From Dinghuibacter sp035492835 (GTDB taxonomy: Bacteria > Bacteroidota > Bacteroidia > Chitinophagales > Chitinophagaceae): a stretch of 64,000 nucleotides of DNA. The stretch spans positions 17,734 through 81,733 of the forward strand of contig NZ_DATJIY010000181.1 in NCBI RefSeq assembly GCF_035492835.1, in the 5' to 3' direction. Positions 24,857-34,050 of the stretch are shown here, piece by piece. Under the pieces are notes generated by a model. That model ran no database searches. It was given only the letters and a program-made list of their open reading frames with translations, and was not told where the DNA came from. Position 1 is the stretch's first letter. The number at the start of each line of letters is the position of its first letter. Both the position numbers and the translations under genes were made by a program.

Positions 24857-25726
24857 CTATTCAAAAACGATGGTTTTATTGTGTGTAATAAAAACCCGGT
24901 CCTCGAACACCAGCTGGAGGGCCTTGGCCAGCACCGAGGTCTCAATCTCCTTGCCGGCGCGGACCATGTCGGCCGGGGTGAAGGTGTGGTTGACCGGGAT
25001 GATCTGCTGGGCGATGATCGGTCCTTCATCCAGGTCGTTGGTGACGAAGTGGGCCGTGGCGCCGATCAGCTTGACGCCCCTTTCGAAGGCTTGGCGGTAG
25101 GGGCTCGCGCCCACGAAAGCCGGCAGGAACGAATGGTGGATGTTGATGATACGGTGCGGATAGCGTTCCACGAAAGACGGCGACAATATCCGCATGAACT
25201 TGGCCAGCACGATGTAGTCGAACACGTAATCCACCAACACCCCGTTCAATGCGGTCTCGAAGGTTTCCTTGTCCTTGCCTTCGTGGGTGACGAGCCGGAA
25301 GGGCATGGAAAAACGATGGCATATATCCCCCAGCAGCGCATGATTCCCGACGACGCATTGCACGCTGGCGCCCAGGGTGCCGAAGTGGTTGCGGAGCAGG
25401 ATGTCGCCCAGGCAATGGTACTCCCTGGTGACCAATACGACGATGCGTTTGTGCGGTTCGGGGTTGACGCGCACGAGCGCGCCGGCGGGCAGAACCAGCG
25501 CCAGCTCCCGCTGAAGCCGTTGCGCGTCGACGGCCGCGGTCTCATCCGCCGCCACAGTCACATCCGCCGCCGGGGCGCCTTCCACGACGAGTCGCGCGAA
25601 AAACGCCTGCTGCGCCGCATCCACGTTTTCGCGGATCGACACGATGTTCAGCCCGTGCCCCGCCAGCACTGCGGAAATCGCCGCGACAAGCCCTACCTGG
25701 TCCTTACACTGGATCACGATGATCAT
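24857..25726 (-). CDS. purU: Formyltetrahydrofolate deformylase
   Basis: Hydrolyses 10-formyl-THF to THF and formate, balancing one-carbon pools and feeding PurT. The 289-residue product has an N-terminal ACT-like regulatory domain (about 1-80, CKDQVGLVAAISAVLAGHGLNI) and a C-terminal formyltransferase-fold domain. The catalytic Asn-His-Asp set lies in INIHHSFLPAFVGASPY and DEGPIIAQQ. Start taken at the ATG giving MIIVIQCKDQ; an in-frame ATG eight codons upstream is possible but would leave no room for the divergent gene's promoter. Confidence 0.93.
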   Translation of the reverse strand: MIIVIQCKDQVGLVAAISAVLAGHGLNIVSIRENVDAAQQAFFARLVVEGAPAADVTVAADETAAVDAQRLQRELALVLPAGALVRVNPEPHKRIVVLVTREYHCLGDILLRNHFGTLGASVQCVVGNHALLGDICHRFSMPFRLVTHEGKDKETFETALNGVLVDYVFDYIVLAKFMRILSPSFVERYPHRIINIHHSFLPAFVGASPYRQAFERGVKLIGATAHFVTNDLDEGPIIAQQIIPVNHTFTPADMVRAGKEIETSVLAKALQLVFEDRVFITHNKTIVFE

Positions 25727-25748
25727 GCTGTAATATAGTAAATTGCGC

Positions 25749-26957
25749 ATGTTGCGGCACATTAAGGAAATAGCACTAACGGGCGTTTTGGCGGCGCTGT
25801 TCGCGGCGCGGGCGGTGGCGGCCCCCGCCGATTCCGCGGTCGCGCGTTTGCTGGATCGGCTGGAAGCCCTGCAGGTCCGCCAGGATGGTTTTTTCTACGC
25901 CGGCACGTTCCCCACGACCCGGACCTGGGGCGGTACCCCGGGTTGGCAAAAGGAGGACAATTCCATTTTTTATACCGGGCTGATCGTCTTTACCCTCCGC
26001 CAGCTGCGCCCGATGCTCGAGGCTCCGGAACGGATCCGGTGCGACAGCATCATCGCCCGCGCGCTCAGGGCCTACCCGCGTTACCTGAACGCGCGGGGGC
26101 GACCCACGTATAATTTCTGGCCCACGGAACACCCCGTTTTTTTCCCAAACTCGACCATCCTTGCGCAATTCAAAAACAAGGACATAACCGACGACCTGGA
26201 CGACACCAGCATTTTGTGGATGGGGGAGGGGATACCCGACAGCACCGCCCGTATCCTAAAGGCCCTGATGGAAGCCCATGCCGGCGGTCCGGCGCGTCCC
26301 GCGCGCGGCTCCTACAAGGCGGTCCGGGACCTCCCCGCGTACTCTGCATGGTTTGGCGTCAGGACCCCCACCGAGCTGGACGCGGGGGTGCTTTGCAACG
26401 TGTTGTATTTCGTGCGGTTCGCTGGTCTGCGGTTTACCGCGGCAGACAGCGCCACGGAGCAGTTCCTGCGTTACATCGTTGCGGAACGCAAGTATTGGAA
26501 GGACCCGGCGTTTGCGTCGACCTATTACCCGAGGACCCCGGTATTGATATATCATATTTCCCGGTTGATGGGGCGGTTTACCATCGACAGCCTGGAGCCT
26601 TACCGGCCGCAATTGATAGCGGATGCGCGGCGGGCCATGGCGGACACGCACAGCGCGATGGACCGGGTGATCCTGGCGACGGCGCTGATGTGGTTGGGCG
26701 ACACTGCCACCGCCGACACCGCCACCGTCGGGCTACCAGCGGACCCCGACGCAGAGCGATTTCCCTTTTACATCGCCAACCTCGCCTCCCTGTTCCCGCG
26801 GATGTTCCGCCGGCTGGCGCTCCACGCGCCGTTCTCCATCTACCATTTTTATTGTCCGGCGTATAACGACGCCCTGGTGTTGGAATACCTTACGCTCAGG
26901 CGGTCCCGATCTGGAGGGACGTCATCGACACCGACCCCATCACCGTCCGGTCGTTAA
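25749..26957 (+). CDS. Unrecognised exported protein with a DDLDDTS motif
   Basis: I do not recognise a named family. The 402-residue product has a signal peptide (about 1-25, AARAVAAPADS) and is predicted mostly helical. Notable blocks: EDNSIFYTGLIVFTLRQL, RPTYNFWPTEHPVFFPN, DDLDDTSILWMG, YSAWFGVRTPTELDAGVLCNVLYF and STYYPRTPVLIYHISRLMG. The layout resembles an alpha/alpha barrel, and the DDLDDTS stretch resembles the DxDD acid of class II terpene cyclases, although the protein is exported and too short for those enzymes. The last 20 residues are Ser/Thr/Pro-rich and lie in the 62-base overlap with the convergent dioxygenase gene. The start codon is only 22 bases from the divergent purU start. 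Confidence 0.55.
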   Translation: MLRHIKEIALTGVLAALFAARAVAAPADSAVARLLDRLEALQVRQDGFFYAGTFPTTRTWGGTPGWQKEDNSIFYTGLIVFTLRQLRPMLEAPERIRCDSIIARALRAYPRYLNARGRPTYNFWPTEHPVFFPNSTILAQFKNKDITDDLDDTSILWMGEGIPDSTARILKALMEAHAGGPARPARGSYKAVRDLPAYSAWFGVRTPTELDAGVLCNVLYFVRFAGLRFTAADSATEQFLRYIVAERKYWKDPAFASTYYPRTPVLIYHISRLMGRFTIDSLEPYRPQLIADARRAMADTHSAMDRVILATALMWLGDTATADTATVGLPADPDAERFPFYIANLASLFPRMFRRLALHAPFSIYHFYCPAYNDALVLEYLTLRRSRSGGTSSTPTPSPSGR

Positions 26958-27726
26958 AGAACGAGACGGGCTCGCCCGGCTGCTGCAGACCCAGCACGTA
27001 TAACAAAGGGAGGTAGTGCTCGGGTGTCGGGATGGCCAGCCCGACTTCCCGCCCCAGCGCGTCGTAGCGGGCGAGCGCCCCGGCGTCTCCTGCCCGGATC
27101 AGGGTGTTGAAGCGTTCCTGGGCGGCGGCCGCCCAGTCGTAGGCGCCGTCGGGTAATTGCCAGTTCATCATCCGAAGGTTGTGTACCATGTTTCCGCTGC
27201 CGATGACCAGGATGCCCTTGCGACGTAGTGCCTGCAATTCCCGGCCGAGCTCGTAGTGGCGCGACGCGGGTTGCGTATAGTCGATGCTCAGCTGCAATAC
27301 CGGTATGTCTGCCTGGGGATACATATGCCGGGTAACCGTCCAGGTGCCGTGGTCGAGCCCCCAGTCATGATCCAGGAGCGGCGCCGCCGGCCGGAGCAGC
27401 TCCGCGGTAGCCTCCGCCAGGGCCGGGTCGCCAGGCGCGGGATACGTCACCGCCGATAGTTCCGGCGGAAAACCATAGAAATCATGGATCGTTTTGGGGG
27501 CCTCCATGGCGGTGATCCGCGTCCCCCGGGTAAACCAATGGGCCGACATGCACAAGACAGCTTTGGGCTGTGGTATTTCCCGTCCTATCTCCGCCCAGCG
27601 CCGGCTGAAGGCGTTGTCTTCGATCCCGTTCATGGGGGAGCCGTGCCCGATGAAAAGCGCGGGCGTCAGCCGCTCCTGCGGTTCCAGCTTGTCGGTAAAG
27701 GCCCGGAATTCGGAAAACGTATTCAT
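26896..27726 (-). CDS. Extradiol ring-cleavage dioxygenase, class III (DOPA 4,5-dioxygenase-like, YgiD family)
   Basis: LigB-superfamily non-haem enzyme of 276 residues. Metal-binding histidines are in FIGHGSPMN (about 26), MSAHWFTRG and the VIGSGNMVHNL segment; GLDHGTWTV contains the proposed catalytic His. These fit the YgiD/DODA family, which often binds zinc and whose natural substrate in bacteria is unclear. Start at the ATG at 27726 (MNTFSEFRAFTDKL); longer frames upstream run into the divergent MFS gene. The 3' end overlaps the preceding exported gene. Confidence 0.85.
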   Translation of the reverse strand: MNTFSEFRAFTDKLEPQERLTPALFIGHGSPMNGIEDNAFSRRWAEIGREIPQPKAVLCMSAHWFTRGTRITAMEAPKTIHDFYGFPPELSAVTYPAPGDPALAEATAELLRPAAPLLDHDWGLDHGTWTVTRHMYPQADIPVLQLSIDYTQPASRHYELGRELQALRRKGILVIGSGNMVHNLRMMNWQLPDGAYDWAAAAQERFNTLIRAGDAGALARYDALGREVGLAIPTPEHYLPLLYVLGLQQPGEPVSFFNDRTVMGSVSMTSLQIGTA

Positions 27727-27769
27727 ATCATAAAGGTACGGCGGAAATAATTTGCCTATTTTGTGCGCT

Positions 27770-29014
27770 ATGGCCATGCAAAAGCGATCCGCGGCAATCG
27801 GGTTCATCTTCGTCACCTTGATGTTAGACACCATCGGATTTGGGTTGTTAATCCCCGTTTTCCCCGATCTTATACGGCAGCTTAAACACTGCAGCGTGAG
27901 TGAAGCCGCCGAATATGGGGGCTGGCTCATTACGCTCTACGCGGCCATGCAATTCGTATTCGCGCCCGTCCTGGGAAACCTGAGCGACCGGTATGGCCGC
28001 CGTCCCGTCCTCCTTTTCTCCCTGCTGGGGTTCGGGCTGGATTATTTGTTCCAGGGCTTTGCACCGACGCTGGGATGGCTATTCGTGGGCCGCGCGATCG
28101 CGGGGATGACCGGGGCCAGCTTCACTACCGCCTCGGCCTACATCGCTGACATAAGCACGCCCGAAAACCGGACACAGAACTTCGGCTTGGTCGGGGTGGC
28201 CTTTGGGGTGGGGTTTATCATCGGACCGGCCATCGGCGGGCTGCTGGGGGACTGGGGGCTGCGGGTTCCGTTTTTTGTGGCCGCCGGCTTTAGCCTGCTC
28301 AATTTGCTCTTTGGATATTTCATCCTCCCGGAATCGCTGCCAAAGGAGAAGCGCCGCGCCTTTGACTGGAAACGGGCCAACCCGGTGGGCTCCCTGCTGA
28401 GCCTTGGAAAATACCCGGCGCTGTGGGGGCTTTTCGTCTCGCTGCTGTTTTTGTACCTGGCGGCCTATTCCGTGCAGACCACCTGGCCCTATTTCAACGA
28501 GGAGAAATTTCATTGGACTAAGTCGCAGATCGGCTTTTCCCTCGGTGTGGTGGGCGTCGTAACGGCCCTGGTTCAAGGGGTGCTGATCCGGAAAACCGTC
28601 CCCTTGCTGGGTCCTCAAAAAAGCATCTATACCGGGCTGCTGCTGTATACCTCGGGGCTCATATTGTTTGCCTTCGCCCCCCAAGGGTGGATGATGTACG
28701 TCTTCCTGGTGCCCTATTGCCTCGGTGGAATCGCCGGACCCGCGCTCCAAAGCACCCTGTCCGGGCACGTACCCGCCGACGAGCAGGGGGAGCTCCAGGG
28801 CATGTTGACCAGCATAATGAGCATGGCGGCCATCATAGGTCCGCTTATGATGACCGGGCTCTTCCACTACTATACCCGACCGCACGGGAAAATCTATTTC
28901 CCGGGGTCCCCTTTTTTGGCAGGGGCTATCTTTATGGTGTGCAGTATTGTCATCGCCTGGTGGACCCTTCGGGGGGAGGCTGCCGAGGCGGCGCCCGCCA
29001 AAGGCCGGCCCTGA
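27770..29014 (+). CDS. MFS efflux transporter, TCR/Tet type
   Basis: Twelve-helix drug:proton antiporter of 414 residues. It shows motif A GNLSDRYGRRPVLLFS in loop 2-3, the TM1 motif LMLDTIGFGLLIPVFP and motif C-like GFIIGPAIGGLLG in TM5, typical of the 12-TM TetA/TCR group. Substrate not predictable. ATG at 27770 (MAMQKRS) chosen; 27776 is an alternative. Divergent from the DOPA-dioxygenase-like gene with 43 bases between starts. Confidence 0.88.
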   Translation: MAMQKRSAAIGFIFVTLMLDTIGFGLLIPVFPDLIRQLKHCSVSEAAEYGGWLITLYAAMQFVFAPVLGNLSDRYGRRPVLLFSLLGFGLDYLFQGFAPTLGWLFVGRAIAGMTGASFTTASAYIADISTPENRTQNFGLVGVAFGVGFIIGPAIGGLLGDWGLRVPFFVAAGFSLLNLLFGYFILPESLPKEKRRAFDWKRANPVGSLLSLGKYPALWGLFVSLLFLYLAAYSVQTTWPYFNEEKFHWTKSQIGFSLGVVGVVTALVQGVLIRKTVPLLGPQKSIYTGLLLYTSGLILFAFAPQGWMMYVFLVPYCLGGIAGPALQSTLSGHVPADEQGELQGMLTSIMSMAAIIGPLMMTGLFHYYTRPHGKIYFPGSPFLAGAIFMVCSIVIAWWTLRGEAAEAAPAKGRP

Positions 29015-29135
29015 CGCGGCAAATGCACGTCCAGCGGGACCTCAGACAATTACCTGACATTTTTGCATCCTGCCTTGCCTTGGCATAATGATTGACGCCT
29101 GTATAGGAAATTTCTGACTAAAGTATCATTACTAT

Positions 29136-31052
29136 ATGGGAAAGATTATTGGTATCGACCTGGGAACAACTAACAGTTGCGTTGCCGTTATGGAAGGCAA
29201 CGAGCCGGTGGTCATCGCAAATGACGAAGGCCGGCGCACCACCCCCTCCGTGGTGGCATTTTTGAAAAACGGGGAACGGAAGGTGGGAGACCCGGCCAAG
29301 CGTCAGGCGATCACCAATCCCGTCAACACGATCATGTCCGTAAAGCGCTTCATGGGTAGGAAATACAATGAAGTGCTGGAAGAGATCAAGCACGTCAGCT
29401 ACAAGGTAGTGCAAGGTGACAACAATACGGTGCGCATCGACATCGATGGCCGTCTCTATACGCCGCAGGAAATCTCCGCGATGATCCTGCAAAAGATGAA
29501 GAAAACCGCTGAAGACTACCTGGGTCAGGAAGTATCCGAGGCCGTTATCACGGTTCCCGCCTACTTCAACGACGCCCAGCGCCAGGCCACCAAGGAGGCC
29601 GGTGAGATCGCCGGGCTGAACGTCCGCCGGATCATCAACGAGCCGACCGCCGCCGCCCTGGCCTATGGCCTGGACAAGAAGCACCAGGACATGAAGATCG
29701 CCGTCTTCGACTTAGGGGGCGGTACCTTCGACATCTCCGTCCTCGACCTGGGCGACGGGGTATTCGAAGTAAAGTCCACCAACGGGGACACCCACCTCGG
29801 CGGGGACGACTTCGACAAGGTCATCATGGACTGGCTGGCCGACCAATTCAAGGCCGACGAAGCCGTCGACCTGCGCAAGGACCCGATGGCCTGGCAGCGC
29901 CTGAAGGAAGCCGCTGAAAAGGCGAAGGTAGAGCTCTCTTCCTCCTCGGAAACCGAGATCAACCTGCCCTACATCACCGCCGTCGACGGGGTGCCCAAGC
30001 ACCTGGTCAAGAAGCTGACCCGCGCCAAGTTCGAACAGCTCTCCGACTCGCTCTTCGAGCGTTGCCTGAAGCCGTGCGAGCAGGCCCTCAAGGACGCCGG
30101 CTATAAGCCCGCCGACATCGACGAGGTCATCCTCGTGGGTGGTTCTACCCGTATCCCCAAAGTACAGGAGCTGGTAGAGAAGTTCTTCGGCAAGAAGCCC
30201 AACAAGGGCGTAAACCCCGACGAAGTGGTAGCCGTTGGCGCCGCTATCCAGGGCGGTGTCCTGACCGGGGAGGTAAAAGACGTACTGCTCCTGGACGTTA
30301 CCCCGCTCAGCCTGGGTATCGAAACCATGGGTGGCGTGATGACGACCCTGATCGGCTCCAACACCACTATCCCGACCAAGAAATCGGAATCCTTCTCCAC
30401 GGCTTCCGACAACCAGCCGGGTGTACAGATACACGTCCTCCAGGGCGAACGCTCCCTGGCCAAGGACAACAAGAGCCTGGGTACCTTCAACCTCGACGGT
30501 ATTCCCCCGGCGCCGCGCGGAGTACCCCAGATCGAAGTCACCTTTGACATCGACGCCAACGGTATCCTGCACGTAAGCGCCAAGGACAAGGGCACCGGTA
30601 AGGAACAAAAGATCCGGATCGAAGCCGGTAGCGGTTTGAGCAAGGAAGAAGTCGAAAAGATGAAGGCCGAAGCAAAGGCCAACGAAGCCACCGACAAGGC
30701 GGCCAAGGAAAAGATCGAAAAGCTCAACCAGGCCGACAGCCTGATCTTCCAGACGGAAAAACAGCTGAAGGAATTCGGCGAGAAGATCCCGGCCGACAAG
30801 AAGGCCCCGATCGAAAACGCCCTCAACCGCCTGAAGGAAGCGCACAAGTCGCAAGATGTGTCTTCCATCGACGGCGCCGTCGAAGAAATGAACAAGGCCT
30901 GGACAGCAGCCTCCGAAGAAATCTACAAGGCCAGCCAAGGCGCCCAGGGCCCCGGCGCCGAGGGCCACGACCAAGGCGGTCAATCGACCTCCGGTAACGG
31001 TGCCGCCCAGGGCGACCAGGTTACGGACGCCGAGTATGAAGAAGTGAAGTAA
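29136..31052 (+). CDS. dnaK: Chaperone DnaK (Hsp70)
   Basis: ATP-driven folding chaperone; 638 residues, normal length. The nucleotide-binding domain (1-about 385) has IGIDLGTTNSCVAVMEG, the IINEPTAAALAYGLDK block, AVFDLGGGTFDISVLD and VGGSTRIPKVQ; the linker DVLLLDVTPLSLGIET precedes the substrate-binding domain, and the tail is Gly/Gln-rich, ending AEYEEVK. Single gene: dnaJ and grpE are not adjacent. About 120 bases upstream are free of genes. A clear bidirectional terminator follows. Confidence 0.98.
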   Translation: MGKIIGIDLGTTNSCVAVMEGNEPVVIANDEGRRTTPSVVAFLKNGERKVGDPAKRQAITNPVNTIMSVKRFMGRKYNEVLEEIKHVSYKVVQGDNNTVRIDIDGRLYTPQEISAMILQKMKKTAEDYLGQEVSEAVITVPAYFNDAQRQATKEAGEIAGLNVRRIINEPTAAALAYGLDKKHQDMKIAVFDLGGGTFDISVLDLGDGVFEVKSTNGDTHLGGDDFDKVIMDWLADQFKADEAVDLRKDPMAWQRLKEAAEKAKVELSSSSETEINLPYITAVDGVPKHLVKKLTRAKFEQLSDSLFERCLKPCEQALKDAGYKPADIDEVILVGGSTRIPKVQELVEKFFGKKPNKGVNPDEVVAVGAAIQGGVLTGEVKDVLLLDVTPLSLGIETMGGVMTTLIGSNTTIPTKKSESFSTASDNQPGVQIHVLQGERSLAKDNKSLGTFNLDGIPPAPRGVPQIEVTFDIDANGILHVSAKDKGTGKEQKIRIEAGSGLSKEEVEKMKAEAKANEATDKAAKEKIEKLNQADSLIFQTEKQLKEFGEKIPADKKAPIENALNRLKEAHKSQDVSSIDGAVEEMNKAWTAASEEIYKASQGAQGPGAEGHDQGGQSTSGNGAAQGDQVTDAEYEEVK

Positions 31053-31070
31053 GTAAACGGTCCCCAATAG

Positions 31071-31102
31071 AAAAAGGCCGCTCAGCGATGGGCGGCCTTT
31101 TC
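31071..31102. terminator. Bidirectional intrinsic terminator after dnaK
   Basis: Stem GGCCGC (31076-31081) pairs with GCGGCC (31092-31097), flanked by AAAAA on the left and TTTT on the right, so it reads as an intrinsic terminator on both strands. It separates dnaK from the small convergent membrane-protein gene. Confidence 0.85.
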
Positions 31103-31119
31103 CATTATCGATAGAAAGG

Positions 31120-31278
31120 TTAGATGATGTCGATCGCCTTTACGAAGAAATAGCACACAAACGGTAACAAATAGACGTTGGTAAAGCCCACTTCCATGGC
31201 GAGATAGATGTAGACGGGCACGCTAATGAGGAACAGGACCCACCAAATGAGCGTAGATTTTTTCGTGTTGGTTTCCAT
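31120..31278 (-). CDS. Small two-helix membrane protein
   Basis: A 52-residue product starting METNTKKSTLIWW. Two hydrophobic stretches (about 10-28 and 32-50) joined by a short loop suggest an inner-membrane hairpin with a charged N-terminus. No family recognised. A -7-like TATCTTCG on the minus strand (31301-31308) sits 23 bases upstream of the start, and the shared terminator lies just downstream, which supports a real transcript. Confidence 0.5.
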   Translation of the reverse strand: METNTKKSTLIWWVLFLISVPVYIYLAMEVGFTNVYLLPFVCYFFVKAIDII

Positions 31279-31300
31279 CGTATTTCCGGTTTTATCGGCA

Positions 31301-31308
31301 CGAAGATA
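31301..31308 (-). promoter_or_regulatory. -7-like element of the small membrane-protein gene
   Basis: TATCTTCG on the minus strand, seven of eight matches to TAnnTTTG, 23 bases before the start codon at 31278. Confidence 0.35.
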
Positions 31309-31350
31309 CAGGTTTTCTGTATTTTTCCGCTTTAAAATGAGGCGGTGCTG

Positions 31351-34047
31351 ATGATAGTGCACTTTTATATACGTTTTCACACTCAATACGGACAATCCCT
31401 TTTACTTAGCGGCAACCATCCTTTACTGGGAGAAGGCGACCTTTCCAGGGCGCTTCCCATGCAATACCTCAACGAGCAATTCTGGCACGTGTCGATCGAA
31501 GTAAAAAGCGTGGACGAGCCATTGCAATACAAGTACGTCCTGAGGACGGAGGACGGGCTGCTGACCGAAGAGTGGGGGAACGACCGGGTGATCGACCACG
31601 AGTCGCGGCCGGTCAGCGAGATCCGGTTGATCGATACGTGGGACTTCGCCGGCGAATACGAAAACGTTTTTTATACGCTGCCCTTTCAGCAGACCCTGCT
31701 CCTGGAGAGCAAGGGGGCGAGCCGGAAGATCAAGTGGCCGGAAGAATATACCCACGAGTTCCGGGTGAAGGCGCCCTTGCTGAGACCCAACGAGGTGCTG
31801 TGTATGATCGGTAGCAGCGCGGGCACGGGCGCCTGGTCGTCGACGGATCCCATGCTCGGCAAGCGGGAAAACAACTGGTGGGTGTTCCGGTTCGACCTCT
31901 CGGGGGACGTTTTCCCCCTGGCCTATAAATATGGCGTATACGATATAGAGACCGGCGCCTTCCTTCAATATGAAGGGGGGGACAACCGCATCCTTTTCGA
32001 GGCCAGCGGGCACGACAAGATCAAGATCATGCACGATGGCTTTGTCCGCCTGCCCAACAACGTTTGGAAGGGCGCGGGGGTGGCCATTCCCGTATTCAGC
32101 CTCCGGACCGGGGATAGCTTTGGGGTAGGGGAGTTTACCGACATCGCCCTGCTGGTGGATTGGGTCAAGCTGACGGGGATGAAGCTGATCCAGCTCCTCC
32201 CCGTCAACGATACCGGTGCGACCGGCACGTGGGTGGACTCGTATCCGTACGCGGCGATCTCGGCCTACGCCCTTCACCCGCTCTACCTGAACATTGGCCG
32301 GGTCGCCGGCAAGCAACACGCCAGCCTGCTCAAAAACTACAAGAAAAAACAAAAGGAGCTCAACGCCCGGCCGGAGCTGGAATACGAGACCGTAATGCAG
32401 TGCAAGCTGGAGACGCTCCGGAAGATATACGAGCGCGTGGGCGCCAGTTTCGAAGAGCACCCGGACTACCAGCGCTACTTCGAAAAAAACCGCCACTGGC
32501 TCGTCCCCTACGCCGCCTTTTGTTATTTCCGGGACGTGTACGGGACGACCGATTTCTATAGCTGGAAGGAGCACGCGCAATACGATGCCGCGGCCGTAGC
32601 CGCCTTTGTCGAGCCGGGACAACCCCAGTATGCCGACATCGCGTTTTACTATTTTACCCAGTACCACCTCCACCTCCAGCTGACCGAGGCGGTGCACTAC
32701 GCCCACCAGCAGGGTATCATCCTGAAGGGCGACATCCCCATCGGCATCTATCGGTACAGCTGCGACGCCTGGCTGGCCCCGGGGCTATACAACATGACCC
32801 TGCAGGCGGGGGCGCCTCCCGACGCCTTTGCGGTCCGGGGCCAGAACTGGAGTTTCCCCACCTATAACTGGCAGGCGATGCACGCCGACGGTTACGAATG
32901 GTGGAAGAGCCGGTTCGAACAGATGAGCCACTACTTTGACGCCTTCCGGATCGACCATATCCTGGGTTTTTTCCGCATCTGGAGTATCCCCATGCACGCG
33001 GTCGAAGGCATCATGGGACGGTTCGTCCCGGCGCTGCCGGTGATGGTGAACGAGTTCGCGGACAAACACATTTCGTTTGAACCGACCCGTTATACGATGC
33101 CCTACATCACCGAAGACGTGCTTTGGGAGATGTTCGGCTCCAACAAGGACCACTTCCACGAATTCCTGCACCCGGTCGGACCCGACGGGAGGTACCGGCT
33201 GAAAGACGAATTCGCCACCCAGCGCCAGGTAGAGCTCCACTTCGCGGACGTCATCGCCAGCGAGAATACGCAGTTCCTGAGGCAGGGCTTGTACGACCTG
33301 ATCAGCAACGTCATCCTGTTCGAGGAAAACGGCAGTAACCAAACCCGCTTCCATTTCCGCTTCGGGATGGAGCAGACGCCATCCTTCAAACACCTCCACC
33401 CGGAAGAACGGACGGCGGTCTATGAACTATACGTGGACTATTACTTCCGCCGCCAGGACGACTTCTGGATGAAGGAAGCGATGGAGCGCCTGCCCGCCCT
33501 GAAACGCGCGACCAACATGCTCATCTGCGGGGAAGACCTGGGCCTGGTGCCGCACTGCGTCCCCGAGGTCATGCGCCAGCTGGGTATACTCAGCCTCGAG
33601 GTACAACGCATGCCCAAGACCCTCGGGGCGGAATTCGCCAGCCCCGGCCAGGCGCACTACCTGAGCGTCGTCACGCCATCTACCCACGACATGAGCACCA
33701 TCCGCGGCTGGTGGGAGGAAGACCGGGCCCGTACCCAGCGCTTCTTCAACACCGTGCTGGGACAACCCGGGGACGCGCCTTTCTTTTGCGAGCCGGAGAT
33801 CAACCGCATGATCGTCGACCAGCACCTGCATTCGGGGGCCATGTGGAGCATCTTCCAGCTCCAGGACATCCTCGGCAGCGACGGACGTCTCCGCAAGGAA
33901 AACCCCCAGTCGGAGCGCATCAATATTCCGGCGAACGCCAAGCACTACTGGAGATACCGCATGCACCTTCCGCTCGAAGAGCTGGCGGCGGAGAAAGACT
34001 TTAACGAGGCATTCCGGGCCAGCCTGTTCCGGGCGGGGAGGGGATAA
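31351..34047 (+). CDS. malQ: 4-alpha-glucanotransferase (GH77) with N-terminal starch-binding domains
   Basis: Disproportionates maltodextrins in alpha-glucan metabolism. The 898-residue protein starts with two CBM20-like starch-binding modules (about 1-115, FYIRFHTQYGQSLLLSGN; and about 125-230, EVLCMIGSSAGTGAWSSTDP), then the GH77 barrel (about 250-890). Catalytic residues: nucleophile Asp near 535 in FRIDHILGFFR, acid/base Glu near 728 in ICGEDLG, and Asp near 779 in TPSTHDMSTIRGWW. The CBM20-GH77 layout is the plant DPE2-like type. No signal peptide. The ATG at 31351 gives MIVHFYIRF. The dipeptide epimerase gene follows after three bases. Confidence 0.93.
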   Translation: MIVHFYIRFHTQYGQSLLLSGNHPLLGEGDLSRALPMQYLNEQFWHVSIEVKSVDEPLQYKYVLRTEDGLLTEEWGNDRVIDHESRPVSEIRLIDTWDFAGEYENVFYTLPFQQTLLLESKGASRKIKWPEEYTHEFRVKAPLLRPNEVLCMIGSSAGTGAWSSTDPMLGKRENNWWVFRFDLSGDVFPLAYKYGVYDIETGAFLQYEGGDNRILFEASGHDKIKIMHDGFVRLPNNVWKGAGVAIPVFSLRTGDSFGVGEFTDIALLVDWVKLTGMKLIQLLPVNDTGATGTWVDSYPYAAISAYALHPLYLNIGRVAGKQHASLLKNYKKKQKELNARPELEYETVMQCKLETLRKIYERVGASFEEHPDYQRYFEKNRHWLVPYAAFCYFRDVYGTTDFYSWKEHAQYDAAAVAAFVEPGQPQYADIAFYYFTQYHLHLQLTEAVHYAHQQGIILKGDIPIGIYRYSCDAWLAPGLYNMTLQAGAPPDAFAVRGQNWSFPTYNWQAMHADGYEWWKSRFEQMSHYFDAFRIDHILGFFRIWSIPMHAVEGIMGRFVPALPVMVNEFADKHISFEPTRYTMPYITEDVLWEMFGSNKDHFHEFLHPVGPDGRYRLKDEFATQRQVELHFADVIASENTQFLRQGLYDLISNVILFEENGSNQTRFHFRFGMEQTPSFKHLHPEERTAVYELYVDYYFRRQDDFWMKEAMERLPALKRATNMLICGEDLGLVPHCVPEVMRQLGILSLEVQRMPKTLGAEFASPGQAHYLSVVTPSTHDMSTIRGWWEEDRARTQRFFNTVLGQPGDAPFFCEPEINRMIVDQHLHSGAMWSIFQLQDILGSDGRLRKENPQSERINIPANAKHYWRYRMHLPLEELAAEKDFNEAFRASLFRAGRG

Positions 34048-34050
34048 GCT

